From: Xiphophorus maculatus
Lineage: Eukaryota > Chordata > Actinopteri > Cyprinodontiformes > Poeciliidae
Assembly (NCBI RefSeq): GCF_002775205.1
Contig: NC_036447.1
Coordinates: forward strand, 11,288,501 to 11,352,500
Reading direction: 5' to 3'
Length of the DNA: 64,000 nt
In this document: positions 1-30,905 of the stretch, in pieces
Position numbering within the stretch: position 1 is the first letter of the stretch
How the letters are laid out: each line of letters opens with the position of its first letter
Notes under the pieces: generated by a model
What the model was told of the DNA's origin: nothing
What the model saw: only the letters and a program-made list of their open reading frames with translations
The model's database searches: none
Translations under genes and position numbers: made by a program

Positions 1-1619
1 CAAAAGTTAATTTTACATAATACTGTCCTTTTAATAATTACCAAGATTAGGTCAAAATTTCTTTTTGTTCATTTAAAAAAAAATGCATAAAGCTATATCC
101 TGGTAGCTGTGGTTTATCTGACTAAGGCATGTTACAATAAGATGTGACAGCCTGTGGGAAATATTGCACATTTTGGAAGCAACAGGAAGCAGCAGGTAGG
201 GCGAAGAAGGGTTTAATTATAAAGCAAAAAAAAAAAATACATTTACAAATGTTCTCAAGAAATGACAATTAGAAAATGCAATAAATTAGAACAAAGAACA
301 ATGGATGAAGGATTTATAGTGACGGGAACTAATGAAGAGCAATGAGGCTAGGCAAGTTGAATACTCTGGGCAAGGAATGGGAATGACAGGGAAACAAGAG
401 GAACTAATCAGAGGGAAGTGGAAGCAGCTGAGAGACAGAGACAGAACAGCACACAAGCAGATGAGAAATAAGATAAAAAAAACAGCTGAGAAAAGGAGAA
501 TGCTGTCAGGCTAAGCTAAGGGAAGGTGAAAGATAAGCAGGAGGCAAATCACAAATTAGAAACTAAGCGAAGATGAACACAATTTGAAGAACCTCTACAT
601 TTACAAAAATATTAAACCAGATAGTACACAAAATAGAGAAAAGAATTATAGGTGCATCCAAAACAAAACAAAACAAAAAAAGTAAAACAGAAACACAAAT
701 CAAAGAAAAAGCCCAAACTCCTACAGATTACGGCAATCTTCCTCTTCTTAATTCGGTTTAACACAGAAAACTGAAACGTGTCTTGTAATGCATCCTGCTG
801 GATTTTCACTCACTTTGAAAAGGTTTGTAAGCTTTTCCCACTTCGAGAGCTGACTGATCCAAGAACGCTGAACCTTTCATGATGGAGACAGTATTGGGGT
901 TTTTTCTGAGGGTTTGTTTTTGAAGCGTGACAACTGCATGAGCCGTCCTACTTCTGTCACTGGATTATTCTGACACTCAGCCTCAGCTGCAACCGGTTTC
1001 AGTCCTCAACGTGTCGATGAGCTTTCCATGGAAGATCTGCGAAAAGAACATTTGCATCATTTTTGTTTTTCGAAACTGTGAACATTTAAAGATTAAAATA
1101 CACCAACCCTCCACACAAAAACATAGAAGCTCAATGTTTAAAGCATTTGCATGGATATGCCACTGAATATCTTACAGAGGAAAACACTGAGCTTTATGCT
1201 TTCTGTGACTGTGTCATATTTAGGGTTAATAAAGGATCCACATATAGAGACAGACTGTTTATCACTAAACTGTTCTTTAGTAATAAACAATAAGGAGAAT
1301 TTACAGGGGAAAAGGAGAACAAACAGGAGGACTGAGCTAAAAACAATAATAACCAGCAATGTTATATACTGAGGTGAAAGTGGAGAATGACAGGTGAGAT
1401 AATCAGGAAATTAGGAACAGCTGTGGAGGAACGTAAACAGAGGCAAGGTAAATAATAAGCACCAGATACAACAAGACACAGAAACTACCAAAGAAGTCCA
1501 AGAATACTAACTAATCTAAGAGAAATAAATCCAAATTCATGGAACAAAAATAAACTAAGAAACTAAACACAAAGGGAGGCAACACCTTTCTAACAATTGA
1601 AAGTTTCATTTAGAAGCCC
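1..1619. other. AT-rich spacer, no gene seen
   Basis: No exon-like segment with splice sites and a recognisable protein was found on either strand. The stretch is A-rich with short poly-A runs. The short open frames here have no signal I recognise and look like chance. Confidence 0.5.
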
Positions 1620-1919
1620 CAGGGGTGCCGCCAGGAATTTTGGGCCCTCTGACAGAAAATTAAATTGCCCCCCTAGCCCCGCTGCTCAGTTCAGGGCAAA
1701 TATGGATGTGTGGTTTTTGGTCTGGGAGGGGTAACATTTAATTTTTACTGCTAAAAACAATCTTCAAAAACCCAATATGATTAATTTTGTAATTGACAGG
1801 GCCCCAATTTTTATTTTTATTTCTATGAACAAAAAATAAATAAATAAATTGTGGAGGGCCCCTTGTCGGTCAGGGGGCTTTAGAATTGTCATCACTTTCC
1901 CCCCTATGCGGCGCCCCTG
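1620..1919. mobile_element. hAT-type MITE with 8-bp target-site duplication
   Basis: A 300-bp non-coding element begins CAGGGGTGCCGC and ends GCGGCGCCCCTG, an imperfect terminal inverted repeat of about 12 bp. It is flanked on both sides by the direct repeat AGAAGCCC (1612-1619 and 1920-1927). An 8-bp duplication with CAG...CTG ends is the signature of hAT superfamily transposons. It has no ORF of its own and must have been moved by a transposase supplied elsewhere. The flanking duplication is intact. Confidence 0.85.
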
Positions 1920-2477
1920 AGAAGCCCCCTAGTGGAGACACTCACCTTCTGTTATTTCTCATCAGCAATACTTGATCAACATCCAGTATGTAGGCCAGTG
2001 CTGGAGTTTACGGCTGTTAAGATTTCTGCTGCCTCAGAGACGTTCCGCACGTACCGACACTGCTTCTTTGAATTTGTCTGTCTGTCAGGCTCAATTACGC
2101 ACAGGCCTTATTCAGGCTAAAAATAAACACTAAAGATGCAAGCATGCCCCTTTTTGCATAAAGAGGCAGGAGAAATGAGCTCACATTGTCCCTGCAGGCT
2201 TGCAGAAGTTCTGCTGTCAATTTTCTTCTGATCGGCGTCGGCAAATATTTTCTCCAAGCTGCTTTCTGCTGTGTAAAAACAAATTTTGCACGTGTTATTT
2301 CCAAATGTAAGTGGAAAAGATAAATCAGAGGAACATCTTACAAAATACAGAGTGGAGGGGGTTCCATTCTCGACTGCAACTCTGCTCATAACAGATGTTG
2401 AAAACTTTTTCTTGAAGAACAGATAAAAAAATTCCCTGGATAGAGATAGATAGATAGAGAGCAGAGCAGCAACCTGC

Positions 2478-2515
2478 CAGATTAACTCTCAGATTAACTT
2501 CTGAGAGTTAATCTG
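2478..2515. repeat. Perfect hairpin, 16-bp arms, 6-nt loop
   Basis: The left arm is 2478-2493, the loop TTAACT, and the right arm 2500-2515. The arms are exact reverse complements. A third copy of the left-arm core (CAGATTAACTC) follows at about 2527-2537. See the findings on dispersed hairpins. Confidence 0.9.
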
Positions 2516-2579
2516 AAACTTTCAGAAGAGTTTCAGATTAACTCCACTCCTTCATCAGAAAAAAATGTTCCACCTTCTG

Positions 2580-2925
2580 TACTTTCAGCATATTAGGATA
2601 AATTACAATTGCTTGGAATCAAATTGTTCCTCACTTCTTTTCCACATTTTGTCACTCTATAGCCATAAATTTAAATGTATTTTTATTGGAATATTATGTG
2701 ACAGACAAATGCAAAGTAGTGTTTATGAATTCAGCTCAAAGGCCTGATTTTTACTCATTCTTCTTTGGAAAATAGCTAAAACTCAGACAGAGTCATTTTC
2801 CAATTCTTGCTCAAATATTTCCACTGAATTTAGACTTTGACTAGGCCATTCTATCGTGACTGTATTTTCATCGGAACTATGCTATTGTAGCTCTGGTTGG
2901 TTGTTGAGTGTATTGTTATTTTGGA
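2580..2925 (-). mobile_element. Tc1/mariner-like transposon relic
   Basis: Phrases such as CACATTTTGTCACTCTATAGCC, the run around 2640-2720 and GACTTTGACTAGGCCATTCTA (2840-2860) match, from memory, a very common fish Tc1-like element read from its outer end toward the transposase 3' part. The copy is diverged and truncated and has no intact transposase frame. Which family it belongs to was not established. Confidence 0.6.
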
Positions 2926-4199
2926 TGTTATTTTGGGTTATAGCTGGAAACACATGCTGTTTATATGTAAAATAATGATTCTTCCTCCACTTTTAATACT
3001 CTTTTACTTTCTGCTTGTCTGCCAAAAAGCATTTCAATAAAATACATGGAAGGCTGTGGGTGTTAAATGGCAAAACGTAAAATAATTTAAAAAACTTACA
3101 CAAGCCGCTGTATGAACCATGTTCTACTCCAGCCGAAACCCTCAGTGTTAAAAAAGAGAAAAAGACAAAAACGTTTCGTCCAGTAAACAATCAGCTGCTC
3201 TTTGTGTTCTGACACTGAAATGGGGAATAATGGTGAGACATACAGGGAGCCATTAGATCAAGTCAAAAAGGGACAAAAATGTACCAACTGCATTTCAAGA
3301 TGAACATGATGCCTTTAAAATGTCAAGCAATCTGCATTTCTTTTTCATTTCTGAACAGTGAGGATTTCATCTGACTTCATAATGATGTATTGAAGCTTTT
3401 TGCAGAACAAAAATAAGCAGGAGGTTAATGGGGTTTCTGCTTGAGCAGCCAGTAGAAAAACACAACAATAATATATAAAGAATATGCAGTCTGAAACTGC
3501 GTCGCCTCTCTGCCTTGTAGTTACAGCTTTGTTTGTACTGAAGACACATTCGGCGGAGAGGATGTTGACTTGACAACAGCAGATCTTCAGATTAAAGAGC
3601 TACTACTCATTGTTTCCCTTTGTCTGCTTGAAATGAAGCACTGTTATTCCTTCCTGCTGTCTGTTACTGCTGAAATAGTAACTGTAAGATATTGATCTTA
3701 ATGCCAAGGAGAAAATCTCAACAAGTCCAAACATTGTTTTTATGCTCATGAATCTGTGTGGACTTGATATTTTCAAGTATCATCACACCAAGCAAACAGC
3801 ACAATAGTCTTCACCCCTAAAGGCAACAACTGCTGAATAACTTTAAATCGATCCGTAGACGGCAGCAGCCAATATTATTTCTGTAAAAAATGTGGTGCTG
3901 TGTGATGTGTGCATGCCGGTCACTTTGGGGTCGTGAATTGTTCAGACAGAAGTCTAATTATGAACAACCAGGCATTTTATCCATTTATTGGGGAGTTCAA
4001 AAGCTTAACCTTGCTGTATGCAAGGTTCTTGTTCTACAACCCACAGCAAAAATCAAACATGGAGAACCAACATTTAGCTAAAACTCAACCCAGAACAACT
4101 GGAATCAATATCTAGCTTCATACCTCCAGAACAAACTTAAGAAACCCCTTTTAGTTTATAAATCATGGACTACTTATTCTTATTAAACATGGGGAGCCA

Positions 4200-4328
4200 A
4201 TATTTAGCTTTGTATTTTACCTTTATGTCTTTCTTTTGGTTTTGTTTTTATTTCCTTCTAATTCACGTACCGCACCTTGAACTGCCTTGTTGCTGAAAAT
4301 GTGCTATATAAATAAAATTACCTTACCT
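4200..4328 (+). repeat. 3' tail of a fish LINE/SINE-like retroelement
   Basis: The segment ends with a string close to GAACTGCCTTGTTGCTGAAA, then ATGTGCTATATAAATAAAAT and CCTTACCTTA tail repeats. A related tail is present at 48735-48790 in a fip1l1 intron, so the two support each other as copies of one dispersed 3' end. Confidence 0.55.
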
Positions 4329-5388
4329 TATGTTGGCCCGGCCCAGAACCCAACCCTATGGTGTTCCATCTTGATCCAGTTGAAAGTTAGAAAGATCTTC
4401 TGATTAGTTTTAAGCAAAATTAAGTTACGATAAACAAAGGGCCACTTAAACTCATCCACTTTCTGGAAAAAAAGAGCAGTAAATTATCTTTACATGCCCA
4501 CATTTGCTGAAAATTATCTGTAACTACTGATTATTGATTATTTATTTACAATATTACGTATTATCGCTAACCGGCAATGATATCCAACCACAACATATGT
4601 TGATCCAACTATCTTCAGGAATCTTTCACCTCTGCTGTAAAAATGACTACTTTTCTCACATACCTTATTTACTAGAAAATTGATATTCTAATTTTAACTC
4701 TCAAGAAGATTGCAGTACGAAACTCAGAGTGTTTGGAAATGAATCTCAAACAAATATTTTCATGCAGAAAAAAAAGAAGTGGATCTATGGAGAGCAGCGA
4801 GGCGACAGCATCCCCCCTTTCCGTTGAGGATAGAGAGCGCTGAACTGTGGAAAACACCATATGGAAGCTGATGAAAATAGTTCAGTCTGAACTAAAATCA
4901 AACATGTAAAGCCACTCACAACTCCAGCTCTGATACCACACGATGAGACATAAACAAACACAATAAAACAAGAAGGTTTTCAAGTTGTATTTCTTCTCTG
5001 TAGTTTCATTCAGCCATGCTGTAGCCAAGGATGGAGAATTTGCTCCGCTGCAGAGCTGTGGGAGCAATTTCACACATCATCAGTCCGCTTCAGTATCTCA
5101 TCACAGAAACACCGAGACCATTTTTAGTTGAAAGAAAACATCGCTGTCGTTTTTAGCTGGCAATGCTGCGGAGCTTCGGTCAGATAGTTAGTCAATAAAA
5201 CTTTCATGATTGATTTTTTTTTTGTTTGTTTTTTTTTTACACAGCAATTCATGGTTGTAAATGTAGCCAAAACCCCATCATATCATCCACCGGCATCCTT
5301 TCACATTTGATCTTAAATTGCTGTCATCATCATTGTTGAGTGTTTTGTAGATTGCTATGATTCTCTGTGACATAAAAAAAAAATCTAA

Positions 5389-5413
5389 CAGTTACTTTCA
5401 TTGAAAGTAACTG
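5389..5413. repeat. Perfect hairpin, 12-bp arms, 1-nt loop
   Basis: Arms 5389-5400 and 5402-5413 are exact reverse complements around a single T. It is unrelated in sequence to the other hairpins in the window. Confidence 0.9.
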
Positions 5414-7320
5414 AAACACTGAAAACACAGAAGCACTTAATGTTATTGTGATCTACTAAGCGGGTTGCTATGTCTGTTGTTACAGATGTAAAAAATTAAG
5501 TTTAAAAAATGACTATTATTACTATTATTTTGAGTAATGCACCACTACTCACCAAGAAAATGAAGTCTCTACTGTCATCTACAGGCTAAAACAAGAAACA
5601 GATGCTACATATAGCATATGTGCATTTTATATAGATCCTACATAAATACACATTGTGACATGTACTGTACATGTAACGTATCTTGTAATTGTGACTTTGA
5701 AAGTTAAAATTATGACTTCCTGTTGGGCTTTTATTTTTTTTTTTCATGGCAGAAATAGGTTTCCATTATTGCACACTCAAGGCAAACCTGTAAAAGAAAC
5801 CTACTAAACCTTATTAAATTTCACTTTAAACCCTAATCTGCCAGGCGGGTGAAAAAATTTGGGCTCAACTGTACATGGACCATTACGGTCAAAGCTTTGA
5901 TTACTCCAAAATAAAAATGCTTATCTCCATGCAAATTCATAAAATCATCACAGGCTTCAGTAAGGGCAAATGTATTTTATTTCTTTAAATATAAAATACT
6001 CCAAAGTACACAATGTGTTCAGACAGTATTGATGAATATGTCAGCCTCAATAAACGGTGAACAGAAAAACTATATGGGTAGTTTGGCTGTCTGATTGAAA
6101 TAGTGACAGTTTCATGTGCACAAGAAAATAGGACTGAAAATAAAAGTTTTCTGAAGTTAAAATAATAATAATAATAATAAAAAAGACTGGTGAAAATATC
6201 CCCCTTTGGCATAAACTGTATCTAACAAGGACCAAGCATTAAAATAAACAACCTACCGCTATAAGAGAAAAACTGCAACTTGTCGGTCACTAGACCAGGA
6301 ACGGGACACAGCTAAAAACAGTTCATGTGATTTACATGAAAACATATTTCCTCTACTGATGACGTCAGTAAAACAACTTTGAAAATAGGAAAACCTGCAG
6401 ATGCTGACATCGGAAAACCAAGTATGCTATTTTTGATACTACTCACCAAACATGCCACAGAGAGTGATGTGCTGCTGGTTTCTAGGAAAAATAAAAGTAT
6501 CCCACTGATTTCCCTGTCTTCCCTTAAGCTTTCTCACAGAAACACTTACGAGTTGATGAAAACAAAATTTGAATTTACCATGTTCAAGATTGAATATACT
6601 ATAACACTACTTTCAGGACAACTTGCCAACAATAACCATGCTGGGACCCCAACACAAACTTTGCAGGATTCATAGAGATCAGGCCTTACTGTCAACTACA
6701 GATTTGATTTTCTGTACAGGGCTCTCATATGCGCATTAAATAATCCACAGCCAATTTCTTCACCAATGAGAGCATCAAAACAATCCTCAATATTGTATGT
6801 GGCGTAATATTTGTGTGTTTTTTTTTAAATTGTTGATTTAACTTTCTAGAAACAACCAAGAAGTGCTAAAATAATCAGCTAAAAGTTATAAACATGGTTA
6901 AATTTTATGTGTACAAATAGCGACAAAGTCCTCAGTACAGTTTTAACTGTAGCCTTCATACAATCCTCCACAACATCGTTAAATCAGTTGTGAAATAAGA
7001 GGAGACACGCTTTGTTCGTTCTCCCATAAAAAGGGGACGTTGGCGGCTCCTACGATAAGTGTGGTAAAAGCAGGGCCAATTTGCATCATCTCGCGTCTTC
7101 AAAGTGGATGTGGGTGATTCGCTGTCATTATTGTTCATATTTGGTTCAGTTCTCAAGTTTCAGAAACCTGTTTAGCCTCAGTACTGGTCAGCTCAGATCC
7201 TCCGACTGCCAGTTTGTTAGCCTATCTAAGCACCAAAGGGTTGGAAATGTTCCTTGATTTACCAGAAAACAAAATCATAAAGCCCCATGTGGGTCTCTGT
7301 CCCGTCCATCCAGACCGACA

Positions 7321-26383
<19,063 letters not shown>

Positions 26384-27770
26384 CGAGACGACAGAAGAGC
26401 CAAAAAACCTCCACCGCTGCCCAATTTTCTCCTAAAGTTACAATGGCTGTGAAACTCCTCCCTCTGAAAAACTCCACTAGTGTTTACATTTGTCGCCCCT
26501 CTTTTCACAAACATACTTGTTCTGCATCCTTGTTTACAAATCCAGCAGGCCCTTGCTTTTTTTTTTTTTGAGGGAACTTGCCATTGAAATTTGACCATTT
26601 GGTCAAACCCGTGCTTTGTTGAGCTGCTGCTGACCCTCATCAGAGGAGGAGCAGCCTTTTGCAGGGACGCTGCTTTTAAAGCTCCAACAGAAGACTGGAC
26701 GCTCACGTTGAGTTCTGTGAGACAAAAACTTAATATTTGTCACTTTCGTCCCTAAACTAAGCACACAGCACAGCCAGGCTTCAAACAAACTTCACAGGCT
26801 TCCTTGGTTTGAGAGCTGTTGAATTCATGCCCTGAATATGTACTTTGAACACAAGATGGAGCGAAACATGAGAGTTCATCCAGATAAATGTGAAGCAGGC
26901 AGACTAGTCCCACAGGAACATGTCAAAGTTCACTCCTCATCCATTGGATATCTTCTTGCCCTGTGCACAACCAGTGACAATCATACACTCTGACTGCACT
27001 GTTTATACTATATAAATGGGTCTTTGTGCTACACAGTTCACCCAAAGCAATTAGATTTCAATGTTGTTTGTGTCCAAGTGATGGACTGGTCACCCAGCAA
27101 CCGGGTAATGACAAGACAAAAGGTTTCTTTCACTGTTTTTCTTTATTTTATGGATCAGATTTTGTTTACTGTTTTCGTCCAAATGTGCATGTGCGGGTCA
27201 GACGGAGAAACAGGCAATCAAAATGGAAATGCAGAAATTTCTCACCTCAGAAAGAAATAGATTTATTTCTTAATGTTTTTTTTTTTTTATTTTTTTTTTT
27301 ACCTATTATGATTTTTTTGTTGGTTTGTGTAACTGTGTTGTTCATGGAAACTTTTGGTTGTTTTGTTAAATTTGTGGTTAAGTGTCAACATTGAAGCACT
27401 CTCTCTGAGTCCTGCACTCCTTTCTGTGGCCTGTGTCACTAAAACGCAGAGCTTAACTTGTTTCCAAGTGTTTGAGTCCCAAACAAGAGTCAGAGCTCTG
27501 CTGTTTTAGATGTCTCGATTTATAAGTTCAGGTGTTTTGGTTGATAAGGAAGTTTAAATTAAGAAGACTCATCCCAAACTGGAAACATGAATTAAACGTT
27601 GCACTAGTACCTATTTGTTTTTTTTTTTAAACCATAAAAATGCTTCTTAAGTTTGAAAACCTGCAAAGATTCATCTTAGCATCCTTGTTTTCTTTCTTTT
27701 TCTTTCACTTGCTTCTGCCATCATTACTGTGATGTTGAGCTGAATAAAAGGCGATCAAGACAGTGATTTC
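26384..27770 (+). other. chic2: Probable chic2 3' UTR with poly(A) signal
   Basis: No further exon is needed after the chic2 stop codon. AATAAA at 27743-27748 is a plausible poly(A) signal, giving a 3' UTR of about 1.4 kb. Poly-T and poly-A runs (for example 27276-27300) occur within it. A second AATAAA lies near 29384, so a longer form is possible. Confidence 0.45.
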
Positions 27771-29852
27771 TTGGTGAATATATGAATTTTAAAGGTGTCA
27801 CTCTTTCTGTTTAAAGCTTGAATGCATCACAGACGTAGGAGTAGGTGTGGGCCGATATGAGACTGAGTGAAAACACCATATTTTCATCGATCCACACAAA
27901 GATTGAAATCAATGTCTAACATGATGTAGTTGCTTTAAACACAGCTGCAGCTACAAAAATAACATCTACAGTTAGCTTTTTAAATGTGCTGACTGTGTAT
28001 CATGCAGTACCTTGTATTTCTGCCTTGTATGCAGTGACACAGGCAGCATAATAATCTGATGATAGCTGGCCAGTTAGTTGTGCTATCTGCTAAGGTAGCT
28101 ATCCTGCAGTTTGCTGCATACCAGACATGACGCTCACAGCTTTTATTACCAGGAATGTTTCTAAACAGCCTCTTATTTTCTTGCAAACAAGGGGAAGTGT
28201 AGTGGCCTTTTTTCAGGTAGACGACTGCTTTGTTGTTCTGAATATTCAGAATGGAGAGAAATACATTCACTCTGGTTATTTTTCATGGAAAAAACCTTGG
28301 TGTCCATTCATTCTTTAAATCTGCCCGTACCTACCTGAGAAGAGAGAAAGCAAAATATCTTGCACCCATTGGAGAATATTAGTAGTAAATTTATGGCACC
28401 TAAATCAAAATGATTTGTTTTAAATTCAGCAACGATTTAACTTCATTGACTTTGTGTAAAACTGCTTCCATGTCACATGTCACAACTCAAAGCACCAGTC
28501 AGTTTGATGGCATACTCAGCATTTGATAAAGAGATAAGTTGTGACCGACAAAGACTGCAGACCAGTGTCCAAACATCCATATATGTTTACTGAGATTATG
28601 TATACATATATCTGTGGAATTTGAACAAAGCCACCCTGTTTTAGCTCCGGTGATTGTATAGGTGGCACTCAGGGGACATAAATAATAAAATGTAGCATTA
28701 ATAATCTTGTCGTTTATTTTCCACAGTTGTGACAGGGTATCGTGTGTAGTAGTACAGAAGACCACACATTACTTGAATAACTGTAAAATTATGCAGCTAG
28801 TTTGTTTTGAAATGAGGAACGTGAAAAAAAAAACTCAAAGTTGATTAAGCTTCCTGATGTCTCTGGTCTTTTTGTTCAGAAGCACACACTTCACCAACCC
28901 ACACAGAAAAGTATTAGTTTATATTGTAAGAAGATAAAAAATAAAAAAAATCAGCTATCTTGCTGGTTGGCATTTTTGGTTCATCTGTCACTTTTCTACT
29001 TTTGATTGTCCTCTGCTTTTTGTAAATCAAGGCATAAGGTGTTTATTTTGTTTTTATGTTTTGGTATGCGCACAGTGAATGCCGGATGCATATTGATTTC
29101 GTATTGCTGATCGTGTGATTGAGTTCTACACAGAAATGCGTCATTTTTATATGATCCAGAGTGTAATCTGTATGTGTGCGACTGTGTGAGTGAGAAAAAG
29201 ATATATACACATGTAGATATATGTACAGTTATAAAACTACCAATAAAAAGAAAGTGGACAACTTTCTTCCTCATTATTGTTGATGTTCAGGTTATTCTTT
29301 ATTCTTACCATCTCTCTTTGTTAAGAAAAAATTCTTTTATAAATGCTTCATGTCCATAACACTGTAACCCATTTTAAGTCTTGAATAAATCTGAACAGAG
29401 AAAAAGAAAGACTAAATTAAATAAATAAACCAAAGCAAAAAAACAACTGTGAACACGACTTCTCATAAGAAATGTGCAATTGTGCACTTCTGTTTATCAT
29501 GTCACATCATGCATTTTTTGCACACTAGAAGCTTTTAGCTGTGAAAAACATTATGTTTTATTAAAATTATGCTGAGCCAATAATATGAAACACAGGCGAC
29601 ATTGGCTGACAACTGAAACTATTGTGCGGTGCCAGGTCTTAAGACTAATTTAAAATAAAACATCAGATTTCATTACAACTTTTAGAGGCTTTTGGTTGTT
29701 TTTTTTAATTCATTTCTCAAAAGCCTTTTGTGATTAAAAAAAACCCCTCCTCTAGTTTATACCCTAAACTTGATGGTAATTTCTATTCATAATTGTTTAG
29801 TTTTATATTTGTTTTTATTTACTTTATTCCTGGAGCTGTCAGCATATGAGTA
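27771..29852. other. AT-rich spacer, no gene seen
   Basis: No exon or RNA gene was recognised between the chic2 3' UTR and the MITE that follows. The short open frames lack any familiar motif. Confidence 0.45.
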
Positions 29853-30533
29853 CCCTGCTGAAAAATAAATATACTTAGTATGTTAAATTTTAGCATACTT
29901 GAGCATACTTTAAGTCAGACTAATCATGAGTATACTTCAAGTTCATTTAGGATTAGTTAACTTAAAGTGTGACATTTTGGAACAACTAATTTTGTGCATA
30001 GTGCATTTAATAGTATTTAAATTATATTAAAGCACAATTTAAAGTGTACTAAGTGTACTTCAACTCACCTTTTTGGACAACTTAAACTTAAGTTAAACTT
30101 AATGTAATTTAAGTATATTGCTTTTTATGCAATATAAGTGTGTTTGATTAGTATACTTTGAGTGTACTATTTTTGTGATTGAATTACATTTAAAATATAT
30201 TTGGAATGTATTTTAAGTATATTGGCATTACATATTTTATATATTAGTAGTGTGATTATATACACTTGAGCAAGTGTATATTTACACTTAGGCAAATACA
30301 TATTTTGTTCACTTAAAGTATATTTTTATTTAATGTATTTCTTAAAAGTGTATTTTGGTACAATTATATTTAAGTGTGTTTAAAGTTACAATGTCAAAAT
30401 TGGTACAAGCATACTTTTAGTATACTTTATATATATTTATAGGTAGTACACTTAATACTTAGTATACTTAAAATGTACTTTCACAAATGTGAATATATTT
30501 GAAATATAATAAAGTATTTTTTTTTCACTAGGG
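29853..30533. mobile_element. TA-target MITE made of AGTATACTT-like units
   Basis: The ends are inverted: TA|CCCTGCTGAAAAA on the left and, on the opposite strand, TA|CCCTAGTGAAAAA on the right, so the target duplication would be TA. The interior is about 680 bp of AT-rich sequence packed with variants of the palindrome AAGTATACTT and of AGTGTAC. There is no ORF. TA duplication points to the Tc1/mariner superfamily, but no transposase relic links it to a known family here. Confidence 0.65.
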
Positions 30534-30708
30534 TAAGTGTAGTGGTTTGATTACTAATCAGAGGGTTTGCCACAAAATTTACATATTTATTTTTTTCTAA
30601 GCTCTTATAACTGTCATTACATTCCCTTTTATACTTGGGAGTTTTTTAGGAGAACTAAATTAGAGCTACTATTTCAAGTAATTAAAGATTTCAAGTGTCA
30701 CACAATTC

Positions 30709-30730
30709 TTTATTGCTCAACATCTTTATT
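30709..30730 (-). other. Poly(A) signals for lipocalin C
   Basis: Two minus-strand AATAAA hexamers (plus-strand TTTATT at 30709-30714 and 30725-30730) lie 180-200 bp beyond the lipocalin C stop codon. They support placement of its last exon at 30906-30937. Confidence 0.55.
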
Positions 30731-30905
30731 GTAAGGTAACAACTCATTATCTACACACCCGACAAGCCATTTCTTGACATCCAGCTTTTCTATTGCTTTC
30801 AGTCTACAGTTGTTGGTTGGTGAAAAGACATCAATTAACATATTTCCAGTGGAAACTTGAGATTAATTGAGTTTGGCCTCCAGATCACAGGTCTTCCCCA
30901 CCTGA

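Larger units (their letters stand above)
1920..7320. other. Spacer and probable suz12 3' UTR
   Basis: No coding exon was recognised. The part next to 7320 is the likely 3' UTR of suz12. A minus-strand AATAAA (plus-strand TTTATT at 5976-5981) about 1.35 kb past the stop codon is a plausible poly(A) signal. The rest holds the Tc1-like relic, a LINE-like tail and hairpins listed separately. Confidence 0.45.
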
